A stretch of DNA of 36,884 nt from a virus: positions 1-36,884 of IMG/VR virus record IMGVR_UViG_3300030107_008154. One strand, 5' to 3'. Made by a program: the position numbers and the translations under genes. How positions within the stretch are numbered: position 1 is the first letter of the stretch; each line of letters opens with the position of its first letter. Of the stretch, positions 30,267 to 36,843 are shown piece after piece. Below the pieces are notes generated by a model. That model was not told the origin of the DNA and did no database searches. It saw only the letters and a program-made list of their open reading frames with translations.

Positions 30267-30797
30267 ATGAATATTTTTGTAACGGATGACGACCCTATCG
30301 TCTCTACTTATAATTTATGTGATCAACATGTAAGATCAAAGATGCAAATTGAAGGAGCTATTATGTTAGCACATGCATTTCCTCAAGAAGTGTTAGATCA
30401 TCCTTCTACTCCTAGAACTTCAACAGGAAAACCTCGAAGAAGAGGTAAAGGTTATTTCAACCATCAATGTTCTATATGGGCAAGAGAAACTAAAGATAAC
30501 TTTATATGGTTAGTTGACCATACGCTGGAAATGTTTACTGAACGTATGTATAGGTGGCCTGAATCTAAAGAGCATTTTACAAAAACGTTTATTGAGTGGT
30601 GTGGTCAAAATATTCATAATACAATTATGAGTAAAACTGGTTTAACCGATTATGCTTTAGCTATCAGTAATGATTGCGATTGTAGAAAAGTAGAAGGGTT
30701 TGATAATCTTTCTACAATTGACAAATATAGAGAGTATATTCGTCACGATAAAGACTTTGCTACTTGGACATTACGCTGGAGACCTACTTGGTTTTAG
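30267..30797 (+). CDS. conserved phage protein, CDQHVxxKM family (DenV-like annotation possible)
   Basis: A 176-residue protein starting MNIFVTDDDPIVSTYNLCDQ, then HVRSKMQIEGAIMLAHAF, then a Pro/Arg loop, FNHQCSIWARETKDNFIWLV and EMFTERMYRWPESKEHF. The series D-P...CDxHVxxKMxxE..., HPCxxWARxxKxNxxWL and a second ExxxRYG-like motif is widespread in marine phages; some members are annotated as pyrimidine-dimer glycosylase-like, which I cannot confirm. It follows FolE2 by 22 bases and its 3' end overlaps the convergent protease gene by 4 bases. It is probably co-expressed with FolE2. Confidence 0.65.
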   Translation: MNIFVTDDDPIVSTYNLCDQHVRSKMQIEGAIMLAHAFPQEVLDHPSTPRTSTGKPRRRGKGYFNHQCSIWARETKDNFIWLVDHTLEMFTERMYRWPESKEHFTKTFIEWCGQNIHNTIMSKTGLTDYALAISNDCDCRKVEGFDNLSTIDKYREYIRHDKDFATWTLRWRPTWF

Positions 30798-31234
30798 TAA
30801 TTAGCTTCAATATCTTTACCTGCAATATTTTCCTGACTCACGTCAATAAGAGCATCGAGTTCCTTTTCAATAAATTCTTTACTTACTAATATTTTAAATA
30901 AGTTACTCTCTCTATTACCAACTGAGAAAGGAATATCTTTAAACTCTTTATTACCTATTTTAAGATCGAAGTTAACTACAGGTCTTTCTTCTGTATTACC
31001 TGCACCTACGTTAATAACAATATCGTCTATTTTATCTTTTATAAGGTGTTTGTTATTTACTGTTCTAAACAATACTTTATTACCCTGTATTTGTATATCT
31101 TCACCATGTATAACGTTATATGCACCATTACCGGAATCAAGCTTTGAAGGAATTTTACCAACACCATCCACATCAAAGAATTCTATTAATCCTAAGACTT
31201 GTTTTTCTATAAAAAATTGGTTAAACTTCTTCAT
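30794..31234 (-). CDS. retropepsin-like protease domain (RimK-linked Zn-protease-like) with capsid-targeting N-terminus
   Basis: A 146-residue protein. The N-terminus MKKFNQFFIEKQVLGLIEFF has the look of T4 internal-protein targeting peptides (MKTYQEFIAEA) with FIE and LIE sites. The core IPSKLDSGNGAYNVIHGEDI (28-47), then VLFRTVN, EERPVVNFDLKIG and VGNRESNLFKILVSKEFI follows the retropepsin-like family PF05618 pattern (AKxDTGA...RP.V......L.dR..m..p.LiGR), with DSG (33-35) as the Asp site. A late element lies 9 bases from ATG. It could act in virion maturation or as an injected enzyme. Confidence 0.65.
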   Translation of the reverse strand: MKKFNQFFIEKQVLGLIEFFDVDGVGKIPSKLDSGNGAYNVIHGEDIQIQGNKVLFRTVNNKHLIKDKIDDIVINVGAGNTEERPVVNFDLKIGNKEFKDIPFSVGNRESNLFKILVSKEFIEKELDALIDVSQENIAGKDIEANY

Positions 31235-31243
31235 AACAACTGC

Positions 31244-31251
31244 TATTTATG
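31244..31251 (-). promoter_or_regulatory. late promoter element CATAAATA
   Basis: Minus strand CATAAATA, then a 9-base gap (GCAGTTGTT), then the ATG of the retropepsin-like gene. Confidence 0.6.
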
Positions 31252-31258
31252 AATCAGG

Positions 31259-31693
31259 TCAAGTGGTTTCTGCTTCTTCATACCCAACATTAAAGACGTC
31301 TACTGGAGCTTCAATCTCCTCTACATCTACAACAACTTCTTGTGGTTTTTCGCGTAACTCATAATCGAGAAAATGGTATACAGAGGAAAGATAATCTGAA
31401 GCTTTTGTTATCTTAGCGGAAACCCATCCATCTAAACCTGGAACCTGCTGTACCATAGCGGTTAACTTAGCTGCGTACTCTTGTGCTTTAAGTAAATCTC
31501 TACCCGCCATATCAATTTCTGATTGATCATATTCACCACAACTTTCGTCTTCAACAGGTTCTTGTGCAACTACTAAAGGCATTTGACTTACACCTGGTAC
31601 TGAAGCAGTAAGAGCTGCTGGTCCTAAATTTTCATTAACCTTTGTATAGGCTTCTTCAAGCATAGCTAATTCTTTACGCTTCTTATCTCTCAT
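31259..31693 (-). CDS. conserved marine phage virion-type protein, 144 residues
   Basis: The N-terminus MRDKKRKELAMLEEAYTKVN has an MLE/EA site like a capsid-targeting peptide. The central part MAGRDLLKAQEYAAKLTAMV, LDGWVSAKITKASDYLSSVY and HFLDYEL is a motif common in T4-like marine phages in otherwise uncharacterised late proteins. The C-terminus is acidic. No enzyme motif is visible. The late element CATAAATA is exactly 5 bases from the ATG, and the gene sits amid the cargo block. Confidence 0.65.
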   Translation of the reverse strand: MRDKKRKELAMLEEAYTKVNENLGPAALTASVPGVSQMPLVVAQEPVEDESCGEYDQSEIDMAGRDLLKAQEYAAKLTAMVQQVPGLDGWVSAKITKASDYLSSVYHFLDYELREKPQEVVVDVEEIEAPVDVFNVGYEEAETT

Positions 31694-31698
31694 ATTAT

Positions 31699-31706
31699 TA
31701 TTTATG
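31699..31706 (-). promoter_or_regulatory. late promoter element CATAAATA, 5 bases from ATG
   Basis: Minus strand CATAAATA, then ATAAT, then ATG of the 31259-31693 gene. It overlaps the stop of the nucleotidylyltransferase gene. Confidence 0.7.
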
Positions 31707-32241
31707 CTAGTATAGCTTTTATTTGATCTCTATCTTCAATGGATACATTATCAGGTACAAAATAATCTAATGCATCATCTATATCTTGTTGTATCATTTT
31801 TCTAGTATCACTACCTGATATACCTTCTTCTTGCATAGGTATCTTTACTACATTAACGTAGGGGTATTTTTCAACATTATCTAAAAAATATTTATAACGT
31901 TTAACATCTTCGTCCTTTTCACCAGCGCCAACGAGCAAAGTCTTGTCTAAATTATTATCAGCAAAATCATATACAGCTCTTACTGGATTAGGTACATATA
32001 CAACTTCAACAGGCTTATCAACATACTTTGTATATATGTTCCATATTCGCTCAGATTGCTCAGGTGTAATACCTTCACGCTCCTTACCACCAATAAATAC
32101 AACACCACGATCAGCATCATCAAGTAAATACCTCAAAGCATTAAAATGACCCTTTGTTGGAGGTTTAAAACCACCCGGGAGTAGAGCGATTCTATCCACT
32201 CTCGTCTCCATATCTTCGAAATACTCCTTAAATGTCCTCAT
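31702..32241 (-). CDS. class I nucleotidylyltransferase (NMNAT/FAD-synthase-like) with capsid-targeting N-terminus
   Basis: A 179-residue protein. MRTFKEYFEDMETRV resembles T4 targeting peptides. The enzyme core has LLPGGFKPPTKGHFNALRYL (20-39) with TKGH in place of HxGH, LLVGAGEKDEDVKRY, and ISGSDTRKM (141-149), matching the ISxTxxR motif of NMNAT-type adenylyltransferases. The substrate may be NMN or another phosphate ester and cannot be read. It overlaps the ligase-like gene by ATGA. Late expression and the targeting peptide suggest it is carried in the virion. Confidence 0.75.
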   Translation of the reverse strand: MRTFKEYFEDMETRVDRIALLPGGFKPPTKGHFNALRYLLDDADRGVVFIGGKEREGITPEQSERIWNIYTKYVDKPVEVVYVPNPVRAVYDFADNNLDKTLLVGAGEKDEDVKRYKYFLDNVEKYPYVNVVKIPMQEEGISGSDTRKMIQQDIDDALDYFVPDNVSIEDRDQIKAILA

Positions 32242-33446
32242 GACCCGGGCTTATCTTTTTGAAAGTTAGCTGAACTAAAATCTAACCGGTTAACAAGCTT
32301 AACAGCATTACCATCCCTATCAACTGCTACATATCCCTCCGGAGAAGTAACTCTCAACACACCTTCACCTTCATCGATAAAGTGCTTTGTATTATATACA
32401 GCATTATTATATTTGTTAATAAAGATTTGTTTAGCTTGTGATAGTAAACTACTTACTTTAAACAAATTAACTATATCATCTTTTTGAGCTTCAAACTGAG
32501 CCGTTTTTTGCTTAAGTGTTTCTTCTAATCTTTGCTTACCTCGTACAGATTTTCTCTTATCTATTTCTTTTTTAATTCTAGATGTATACCAATCAATAAA
32601 GTTCCTATAAGACTCTTCTGGATCATTTAAGAACTTACCTTCTCGAATCTCCGTATTAATATAAGGGTTGAGAAGATCTGAAGGTAAGTCTTTGTAATCT
32701 ATTTTAATAGAATCAGCAGTTTTTATTAAATCTCTAACCTGCTTTACTTCATCTTTAGTTAAATTTACTACCCCTGTATCATCTTTAAAGAAAGCATCAT
32801 CGAACCATACACCTGGTACCTTCTTTAATTTGTTTACCTTGGCACCAAATGATGCAGGACTATCTAAACCATCATATTCAGTGTGAAATATAATACCAAA
32901 CACAGAGTTAGCTATTTGCTTACCTAAATCTGAGTCAGCTTCTACAGCATACTTAATTGTATTTGGTTGAAAAGTGTAATGTACCTCACCATCGATGTTT
33001 TCTTTCTTTACAGAAGAAGAATCAAACATAAAGTCCCCTTGTACAATGTTTTTAATACCTAATTTAGGTAGATATTTTAAAGCCTTTTTAAGTTTATCTG
33101 CTAAACCAGGAGCGTGTCCATGGTTAACTTCAATATCTTGCTCAGTATAGTTAATTTTAGGCTCTCTATTAAAGATAGATTTAGTACCAACAAAAAATTT
33201 ACCAGTTTCTGGATGTTTACCTGCAAAAATAGCAGGCGCTCCATCCCATTTTACCGTAGTACCGATCTTTCTCTTACTCTTTCCTTGTAGATGACCTAGT
33301 AAATTAACTAAAAAGCCTTTAGCTTGATCATATCCCCCAGCTCCCTTGGTAAGAATTAATTCTTCAAGATGTGTTAAGTGAGTATTAGCTTTAGCTTCTT
33401 CTAGAAGCTCTAAGTAATCTTCAAAATATAATTTAAATTTTTTCAT
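32238..33446 (-). CDS. DUF6267-like protein with KxDG nucleotidyltransferase/ligase motifs and capsid-targeting N-terminus
   Basis: A 402-residue protein starting MKKFKLYFEDYLELLEEAKA, a targeting-type helix with an LLE/EA site. TVKWDGAPAIFAG (64-76) is a KxDG ligase motif I with candidate nucleophile Lys66. Later blocks could be motif III (VQGDFMFD, 135-142), IIIa (FGIIFHTEYDG, 183-193), IV (EGVLRV, 361-366) and V (AVKLVN, 381-386), in the order of covalent nucleotidyltransferases. A ~170-residue helical insertion lies before motif IV. It could be an RNA or DNA ligase or a related AMP-transferring enzyme. It overlaps both neighbours as ATGA. Confidence 0.65.
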   Translation of the reverse strand: MKKFKLYFEDYLELLEEAKANTHLTHLEELILTKGAGGYDQAKGFLVNLLGHLQGKSKRKIGTTVKWDGAPAIFAGKHPETGKFFVGTKSIFNREPKINYTEQDIEVNHGHAPGLADKLKKALKYLPKLGIKNIVQGDFMFDSSSVKKENIDGEVHYTFQPNTIKYAVEADSDLGKQIANSVFGIIFHTEYDGLDSPASFGAKVNKLKKVPGVWFDDAFFKDDTGVVNLTKDEVKQVRDLIKTADSIKIDYKDLPSDLLNPYINTEIREGKFLNDPEESYRNFIDWYTSRIKKEIDKRKSVRGKQRLEETLKQKTAQFEAQKDDIVNLFKVSSLLSQAKQIFINKYNNAVYNTKHFIDEGEGVLRVTSPEGYVAVDRDGNAVKLVNRLDFSSANFQKDKPGS

Positions 33447-34597
33447 CCAATTTTAGGGTAAAAATCTATATAATTTTCTCTGGTACCGGACCCAGATCGA
33501 ATAATATTAATGTTAAGTTTTTTCTGCGGCACTTTTGTAAATTCTTCTCCTGTTGATACAACTGCAACTCCAGGTACAGCAGTTGCTGTGTTAATACCTA
33601 TAAGCTTATCCCACTCACCATCTGTCCCTGCTTTAGTATCTTTATACCAGTTAAAACTCTGTTTAATTACTTCATTATTAATTTTATCAAAGTTCAAAGG
33701 TACAGTTTCAAATAAATTTGCTATAGAAATTGAATGCTCTTCATCAAGGATAGAGGAAAATACCCTATAAGCTAATTCTTTAAAATTAATATCGGGGTTG
33801 GTTTTAGCTCTTTCGTTTAATAATTTAATAAAGTTTTCTATATTTAAAACTTGCTGACCTAAATCAAATGGTCCTATATAAGATTCAATTAAATCTTTCA
33901 TCTTCTTTGGATCTGGTCCAGCTTTATCACTTATACGACCTCCATTTAATTTTAACTCATACAGTTCACCATTAATGTCAATGTCTCCTTTTGTAGAAAG
34001 GTTAATATCCGGAGACATTAAATCTAAAGCAACCTCTCCAGGTCCTTTTTGTAAATCACCAGAGCCAATATTACGTAATAAATTAAAAGCTGTTAAAGAT
34101 TCATCTGAAGTAAATATATCACGTATCTTATAATTACCGGGTGTTACTAATTTATTAACGTTTACTGCTTTTCCAGCTTGAATATCTCTCAAAACACTTT
34201 CTAATTGATCTCCGGTTAATTCACCGCTTTTTAATAATATTTCATATGCCTGGTTTTTATATTTTTCACTTTCACCGTGTAGTGCGCTTCTAGATAGACC
34301 AGCAAAATTTTTACTATCTAACATTTTTTTAATTTTTTGCTTATCGGTATCAGATAATAAATTAAAATTTTCTACATCTTCATCTGTTAATGTCAACGTC
34401 TCTCCTATCTCAACATCATATTTACCAGATTCTTGATCTTTTTGTGAAACCGTAACTTCTTCACCTTTACGTTGACCACCAGTCAATTGTCTAAATAATT
34501 GTTGTTGATTATCTTCGCCTAACACTCGTAGATGTTTACGCACAGGAATTTTACCCCGTACCTGCTTCTTATAGATATCTTCCAATGACCACTGCAT
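33443..34597 (-). CDS. putative PD-(D/E)xK-type nuclease of T4-like marine phages
   Basis: A 384-residue protein. The N-terminus MQWSLEDIYKKQVRGKIPVR then HLRVLGEDN is typical of a late protein family of marine T4-like phages, and LGE/D could be a gp21 site. The nuclease-like core is GPGEVALDLMSPDI (185-198), KGDIDINGELYELKLNGGRI (203-222), giving Glu188, Asp205 and Glu214-x-Lys216, as in restriction-like folds. The C-terminal region has no known motifs. If packaged, it could act on host DNA on entry or process phage ends. It overlaps the ligase-like gene as ATGA. Confidence 0.6.
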   Translation of the reverse strand: MQWSLEDIYKKQVRGKIPVRKHLRVLGEDNQQQLFRQLTGGQRKGEEVTVSQKDQESGKYDVEIGETLTLTDEDVENFNLLSDTDKQKIKKMLDSKNFAGLSRSALHGESEKYKNQAYEILLKSGELTGDQLESVLRDIQAGKAVNVNKLVTPGNYKIRDIFTSDESLTAFNLLRNIGSGDLQKGPGEVALDLMSPDINLSTKGDIDINGELYELKLNGGRISDKAGPDPKKMKDLIESYIGPFDLGQQVLNIENFIKLLNERAKTNPDINFKELAYRVFSSILDEEHSISIANLFETVPLNFDKINNEVIKQSFNWYKDTKAGTDGEWDKLIGINTATAVPGVAVVSTGEEFTKVPQKKLNINIIRSGSGTRENYIDFYPKIG

Positions 34598-34598
34598 A

Positions 34599-34940
34599 TT
34601 ATTGTGCGTCTAAATCTTCAAGTTCTTGCTCAACAGTTTCATCAGAAAATTCAACTAACCTTTCGATTGTCTCGATAACTTTTCTAGGTTCTGTTCTTCC
34701 AAACACCTTATTTGATTCTGCAGCAATATTAATATCGTCCATGCTTGGTGCGTATATAAAAGCGTTTGTTAACAAATCAGCTACATATACCTCACCCTCT
34801 GGGGTAATACCTCGAGGTGATTTTGGTATATCCGCAACATTAGTTGCATCATCTATTTCAACATCAACATCTACCTCTTCAACTGCATCCTGCTCAAGTA
34901 AAGCTAATTGTTGTTCTATTAATTTTAATGTTTTTTTCAT
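34599..34940 (-). CDS. small acidic late protein, 113 residues
   Basis: MKKTLKLIEQQLALLEQDAV carries LIE and LLE sites, like a targeting peptide. A strongly acidic segment follows (EEVDVDVEIDD), then PRGITPEGEVYVADLLTNAF and another acidic helix. No family is recognised. It overlaps the upstream gene as ATGA and ends one base before the nuclease-like start, so it is co-translated with the cargo genes. Confidence 0.65.
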   Translation of the reverse strand: MKKTLKLIEQQLALLEQDAVEEVDVDVEIDDATNVADIPKSPRGITPEGEVYVADLLTNAFIYAPSMDDINIAAESNKVFGRTEPRKVIETIERLVEFSDETVEQELEDLDAQ

Positions 34941-35305
34941 GATAAATCTTTAGCTACATCATTCACTCTTTTTGATATTCCTTTATACATTTTACCAAGG
35001 GATTTTTGAAGAGCCTTTTTAGGATCCCTACCAAATGCACTCTTTTTAGGTTCCTTTACTAACTCAGAAGCAACCTTCAAAGCATCTCTTTCTTTGTCCG
35101 ACAAAATACCTTCTTGATCTTCTTCATGAACTATAATATCAGCTCTACCTTCAACTACAGCTTTTATCTTTTCATGTAAATCGTATGTAAATTCATCTCC
35201 TGAAACGTTAATATTTTCAAACTCAGCAGGTCCTTGAATGGAAATTACATACTCACTATTAATACCCGGTCTATTTTCATCGATCAGCTTAAGAAACTTA
35301 CTCAT
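34937..35305 (-). CDS. small late protein with targeting-type N-terminus, 122 residues
   Basis: MSKFLKLIDENRPGINSEYV begins like a capsid-targeting peptide (LIDE). The middle is beta/acidic (ISIQGPAEFENINVSGDEFT), and the C-terminus is basic and helical (KSAFGRDPKKALQKSLGKMY). No family recognised. The late element CATAAATA is exactly 5 bases from ATG. A structural or cargo role is inferred from neighbours. Confidence 0.65.
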   Translation of the reverse strand: MSKFLKLIDENRPGINSEYVISIQGPAEFENINVSGDEFTYDLHEKIKAVVEGRADIIVHEEDQEGILSDKERDALKVASELVKEPKKSAFGRDPKKALQKSLGKMYKGISKRVNDVAKDLS

Positions 35306-35310
35306 GTATA

Positions 35311-35318
35311 TATTTATG
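35311..35318 (-). promoter_or_regulatory. late promoter element CATAAATA, 5 bases from ATG
   Basis: Minus strand CATAAATA, then TATAC, then ATG of the 34937-35305 gene. It overlaps the stop of the next upstream gene. Confidence 0.7.
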
Positions 35319-35808
35319 GAAGTAGTGAGAGTTTTATATTTATATTAGATAGAAACTCACTTTCAATCTGTTGTAATTCGTACCTTCTAAGAAATAATCT
35401 AAACTTATAAAATGAAACTGCTGATTTGTCTTTTTTATTAAAAGAGATATAGTCTCTTTCATCTAAGAATGTAGTAAAATCTTCTTTACTGTATGTAATA
35501 TTAGTAGGTAGTGCATTAAAAATACGCTTTACTAGGGTATATTCTATTGTTTTAATATTGGTCTTATAATAAAACCACTTTCTGTTACTAGTTTTAGAGC
35601 AAACCTTAACTATTTCTTTAATAATAAAGTGTATACCAAGCTTATTCTTATCTTTTCTTGTTAATTTAAGCTCGTTTTCTGTAATGTATAACAGATAATC
35701 GTTAAAAGATCTTGCTAAACACTTGTTAAGGTTAATAAACTCAAAACCACGTATAGGATCACTTACGTCCTCCAATTCTGACATTGATGATTCCGTTATA
35801 GTAGTCAT
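35314..35808 (-). CDS. hypothetical protein, 164 residues
   Basis: No family recognised. The protein is basic and rich in Tyr, Phe, Lys and Asn, with segments FINLNKCLARSFNDYLLYIT, NRKWFYYKTNIKTIEYTLVK and SFYKFRLFLRRYELQQIE that look helical. The first ATG (35808) overlaps the GIY-YIG gene by 50 bases; an alternative ATG at 35784 (MSELEDVSDP) would reduce this to 26. It lies between the nuclease and the cargo block in a late operon. Confidence 0.65.
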   Translation of the reverse strand: MTTITESSMSELEDVSDPIRGFEFINLNKCLARSFNDYLLYITENELKLTRKDKNKLGIHFIIKEIVKVCSKTSNRKWFYYKTNIKTIEYTLVKRIFNALPTNITYSKEDFTTFLDERDYISFNKKDKSAVSFYKFRLFLRRYELQQIESEFLSNINIKLSLLP

Positions 35809-36157
35809 TACGTAGCAATACTTCTTCTTTAAATTGTAATCTAGCTTCGTAATAACTCAACTCCCACTTGGAATCACACCATCTAAGTATTTCAAACTTA
35901 AAATTATCCTTTCCTAACTGCTCTAAGTCTTTATTAAGCTCATTTGATGAAGATGTGTAAGTCTTCCAGTCAGTTTCAATTTTTTCATGCCGTTTATTCT
36001 TTTTACCCTTCAAAGGGGGACGCTTTCTTATTGACTGGCACTGTTTTTTACCAATATACTTCTTGTCATTAGTAAGATTAGTTATCTTATAAATGAAACC
36101 GTAAGGTAGGTCCGTACTTTCTTCTAGAACCCCCTCCCAATGACCCAAATCTACCAC
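35759..36157 (-). CDS. GIY-YIG-type endonuclease domain protein
   Basis: A 132-residue protein. YGFIYKITNLTNDKKYIGKK (19-38) is a GIY-YIG core, with FIY and YIG strands, followed by a basic loop (CQSIRKRPPLKGKKNKRHEK) and YEARLQFKEEVLLRNDYYNG with a candidate metal Glu. It resembles small phage GIY-YIG proteins (homing or repair). Homing would be expected near an intron or a conserved target, but none was seen. It overlaps the genes on both sides (7 and 50 bases). Confidence 0.8.
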   Translation of the reverse strand: MVDLGHWEGVLEESTDLPYGFIYKITNLTNDKKYIGKKQCQSIRKRPPLKGKKNKRHEKIETDWKTYTSSSNELNKDLEQLGKDNFKFEILRWCDSKWELSYYEARLQFKEEVLLRNDYYNGIINVRIGGRK

Positions 36158-36819
36158 TTTTTACAAGACCAGTAACCAGCAGAGAACTTATCTTTCTTCT
36201 GATCACACTTATGACGTGCGCGGAATGACTTTCTACGCTTTGGATTGCTCTTTTTGATCTTCATATTCGGATCCCCAAAGCGTACAATCTTTTCTTTACC
36301 ATCTTTACAAGCTTTAACAACGAACTTCTTAGAACCACCTGAAGTACGACGAGGGCTGTTACACTTCATACGATCCTTATCGACTTTTTCGGCGTCCTCA
36401 TCCTCTACTTTAACGCAATTATCTACAGTCTTACCACCCTTTTTCTTAGTACCTACTCTTCTGTATCCCTTCCAACAAGCCTTACCATCTACACCTTTTT
36501 GCTTCTCTTCTTCATTTTCTTCACCAGTAGCGAAATTTACGCCTTTATTCTTTTTCTTATTTCTTTTTTTCCCTTTTTTACCGCCGGTGGTACCCTTACG
36601 TGTTTGAACCTTACCGAGAGGCTTATAGATTTTAGCATCACCCGGTTCAATTGTATCTCCAGAGCTAATATTTTGAGCTGCAGCATTTGGACCATAAACT
36701 GTATGCATGGTCGGCCCATCTCCAAATACACCCCCAGCGCCAGCAGTCATACCACCACCGTCAGCTTCTTCTTGTAACATTTTTAAAAATAGTCTTTCAA
36801 ATTTGCTGGTTGATTCCAT
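36151..36819 (-). CDS. Cys/Lys-rich basic virion-type protein with two Cys modules
   Basis: A 222-residue, highly basic protein. Residues 1-20 (MESTSKFERLFLKMLQEEAD) resemble a capsid-targeting peptide with an LQE site, followed by a Gly-rich linker. A Lys/Gly low-complexity part (about 73-93) precedes module A, ACWKGYRRVGTKKKGGKTVD with Cys115 and Cys135. Module B carries Cys153, Cys171, Cys205 and Cys219, with FGDPNMKIKKSNPKRRKSFR then ARHKC and YWSCKKW. Both modules recur in T4-like marine phages. DNA condensing or binding in the head is inferred. It has the only exact TATAAATA element found. Confidence 0.8.
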   Translation of the reverse strand: MESTSKFERLFLKMLQEEADGGGMTAGAGGVFGDGPTMHTVYGPNAAAQNISSGDTIEPGDAKIYKPLGKVQTRKGTTGGKKGKKRNKKKNKGVNFATGEENEEEKQKGVDGKACWKGYRRVGTKKKGGKTVDNCVKVEDEDAEKVDKDRMKCNSPRRTSGGSKKFVVKACKDGKEKIVRFGDPNMKIKKSNPKRRKSFRARHKCDQKKDKFSAGYWSCKKW

Positions 36820-36827
36820 ACTACTTA

Positions 36828-36835
36828 TATTTATA
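36828..36835 (-). promoter_or_regulatory. late promoter TATAAATA (exact T4 consensus)
   Basis: Minus strand TATAAATA, then TAAGTAGT, then ATG (8-base gap). It is the only exact match to the T4 late consensus noted in the window, heading the cargo operon. Confidence 0.75.
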
Positions 36836-36843
36836 ATATATAG

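Noticed and set aside
35759-36157. Homing endonuclease inside an intron
   Set aside because: The gene is part of an overlapping late operon, and no interrupted gene flanks it.
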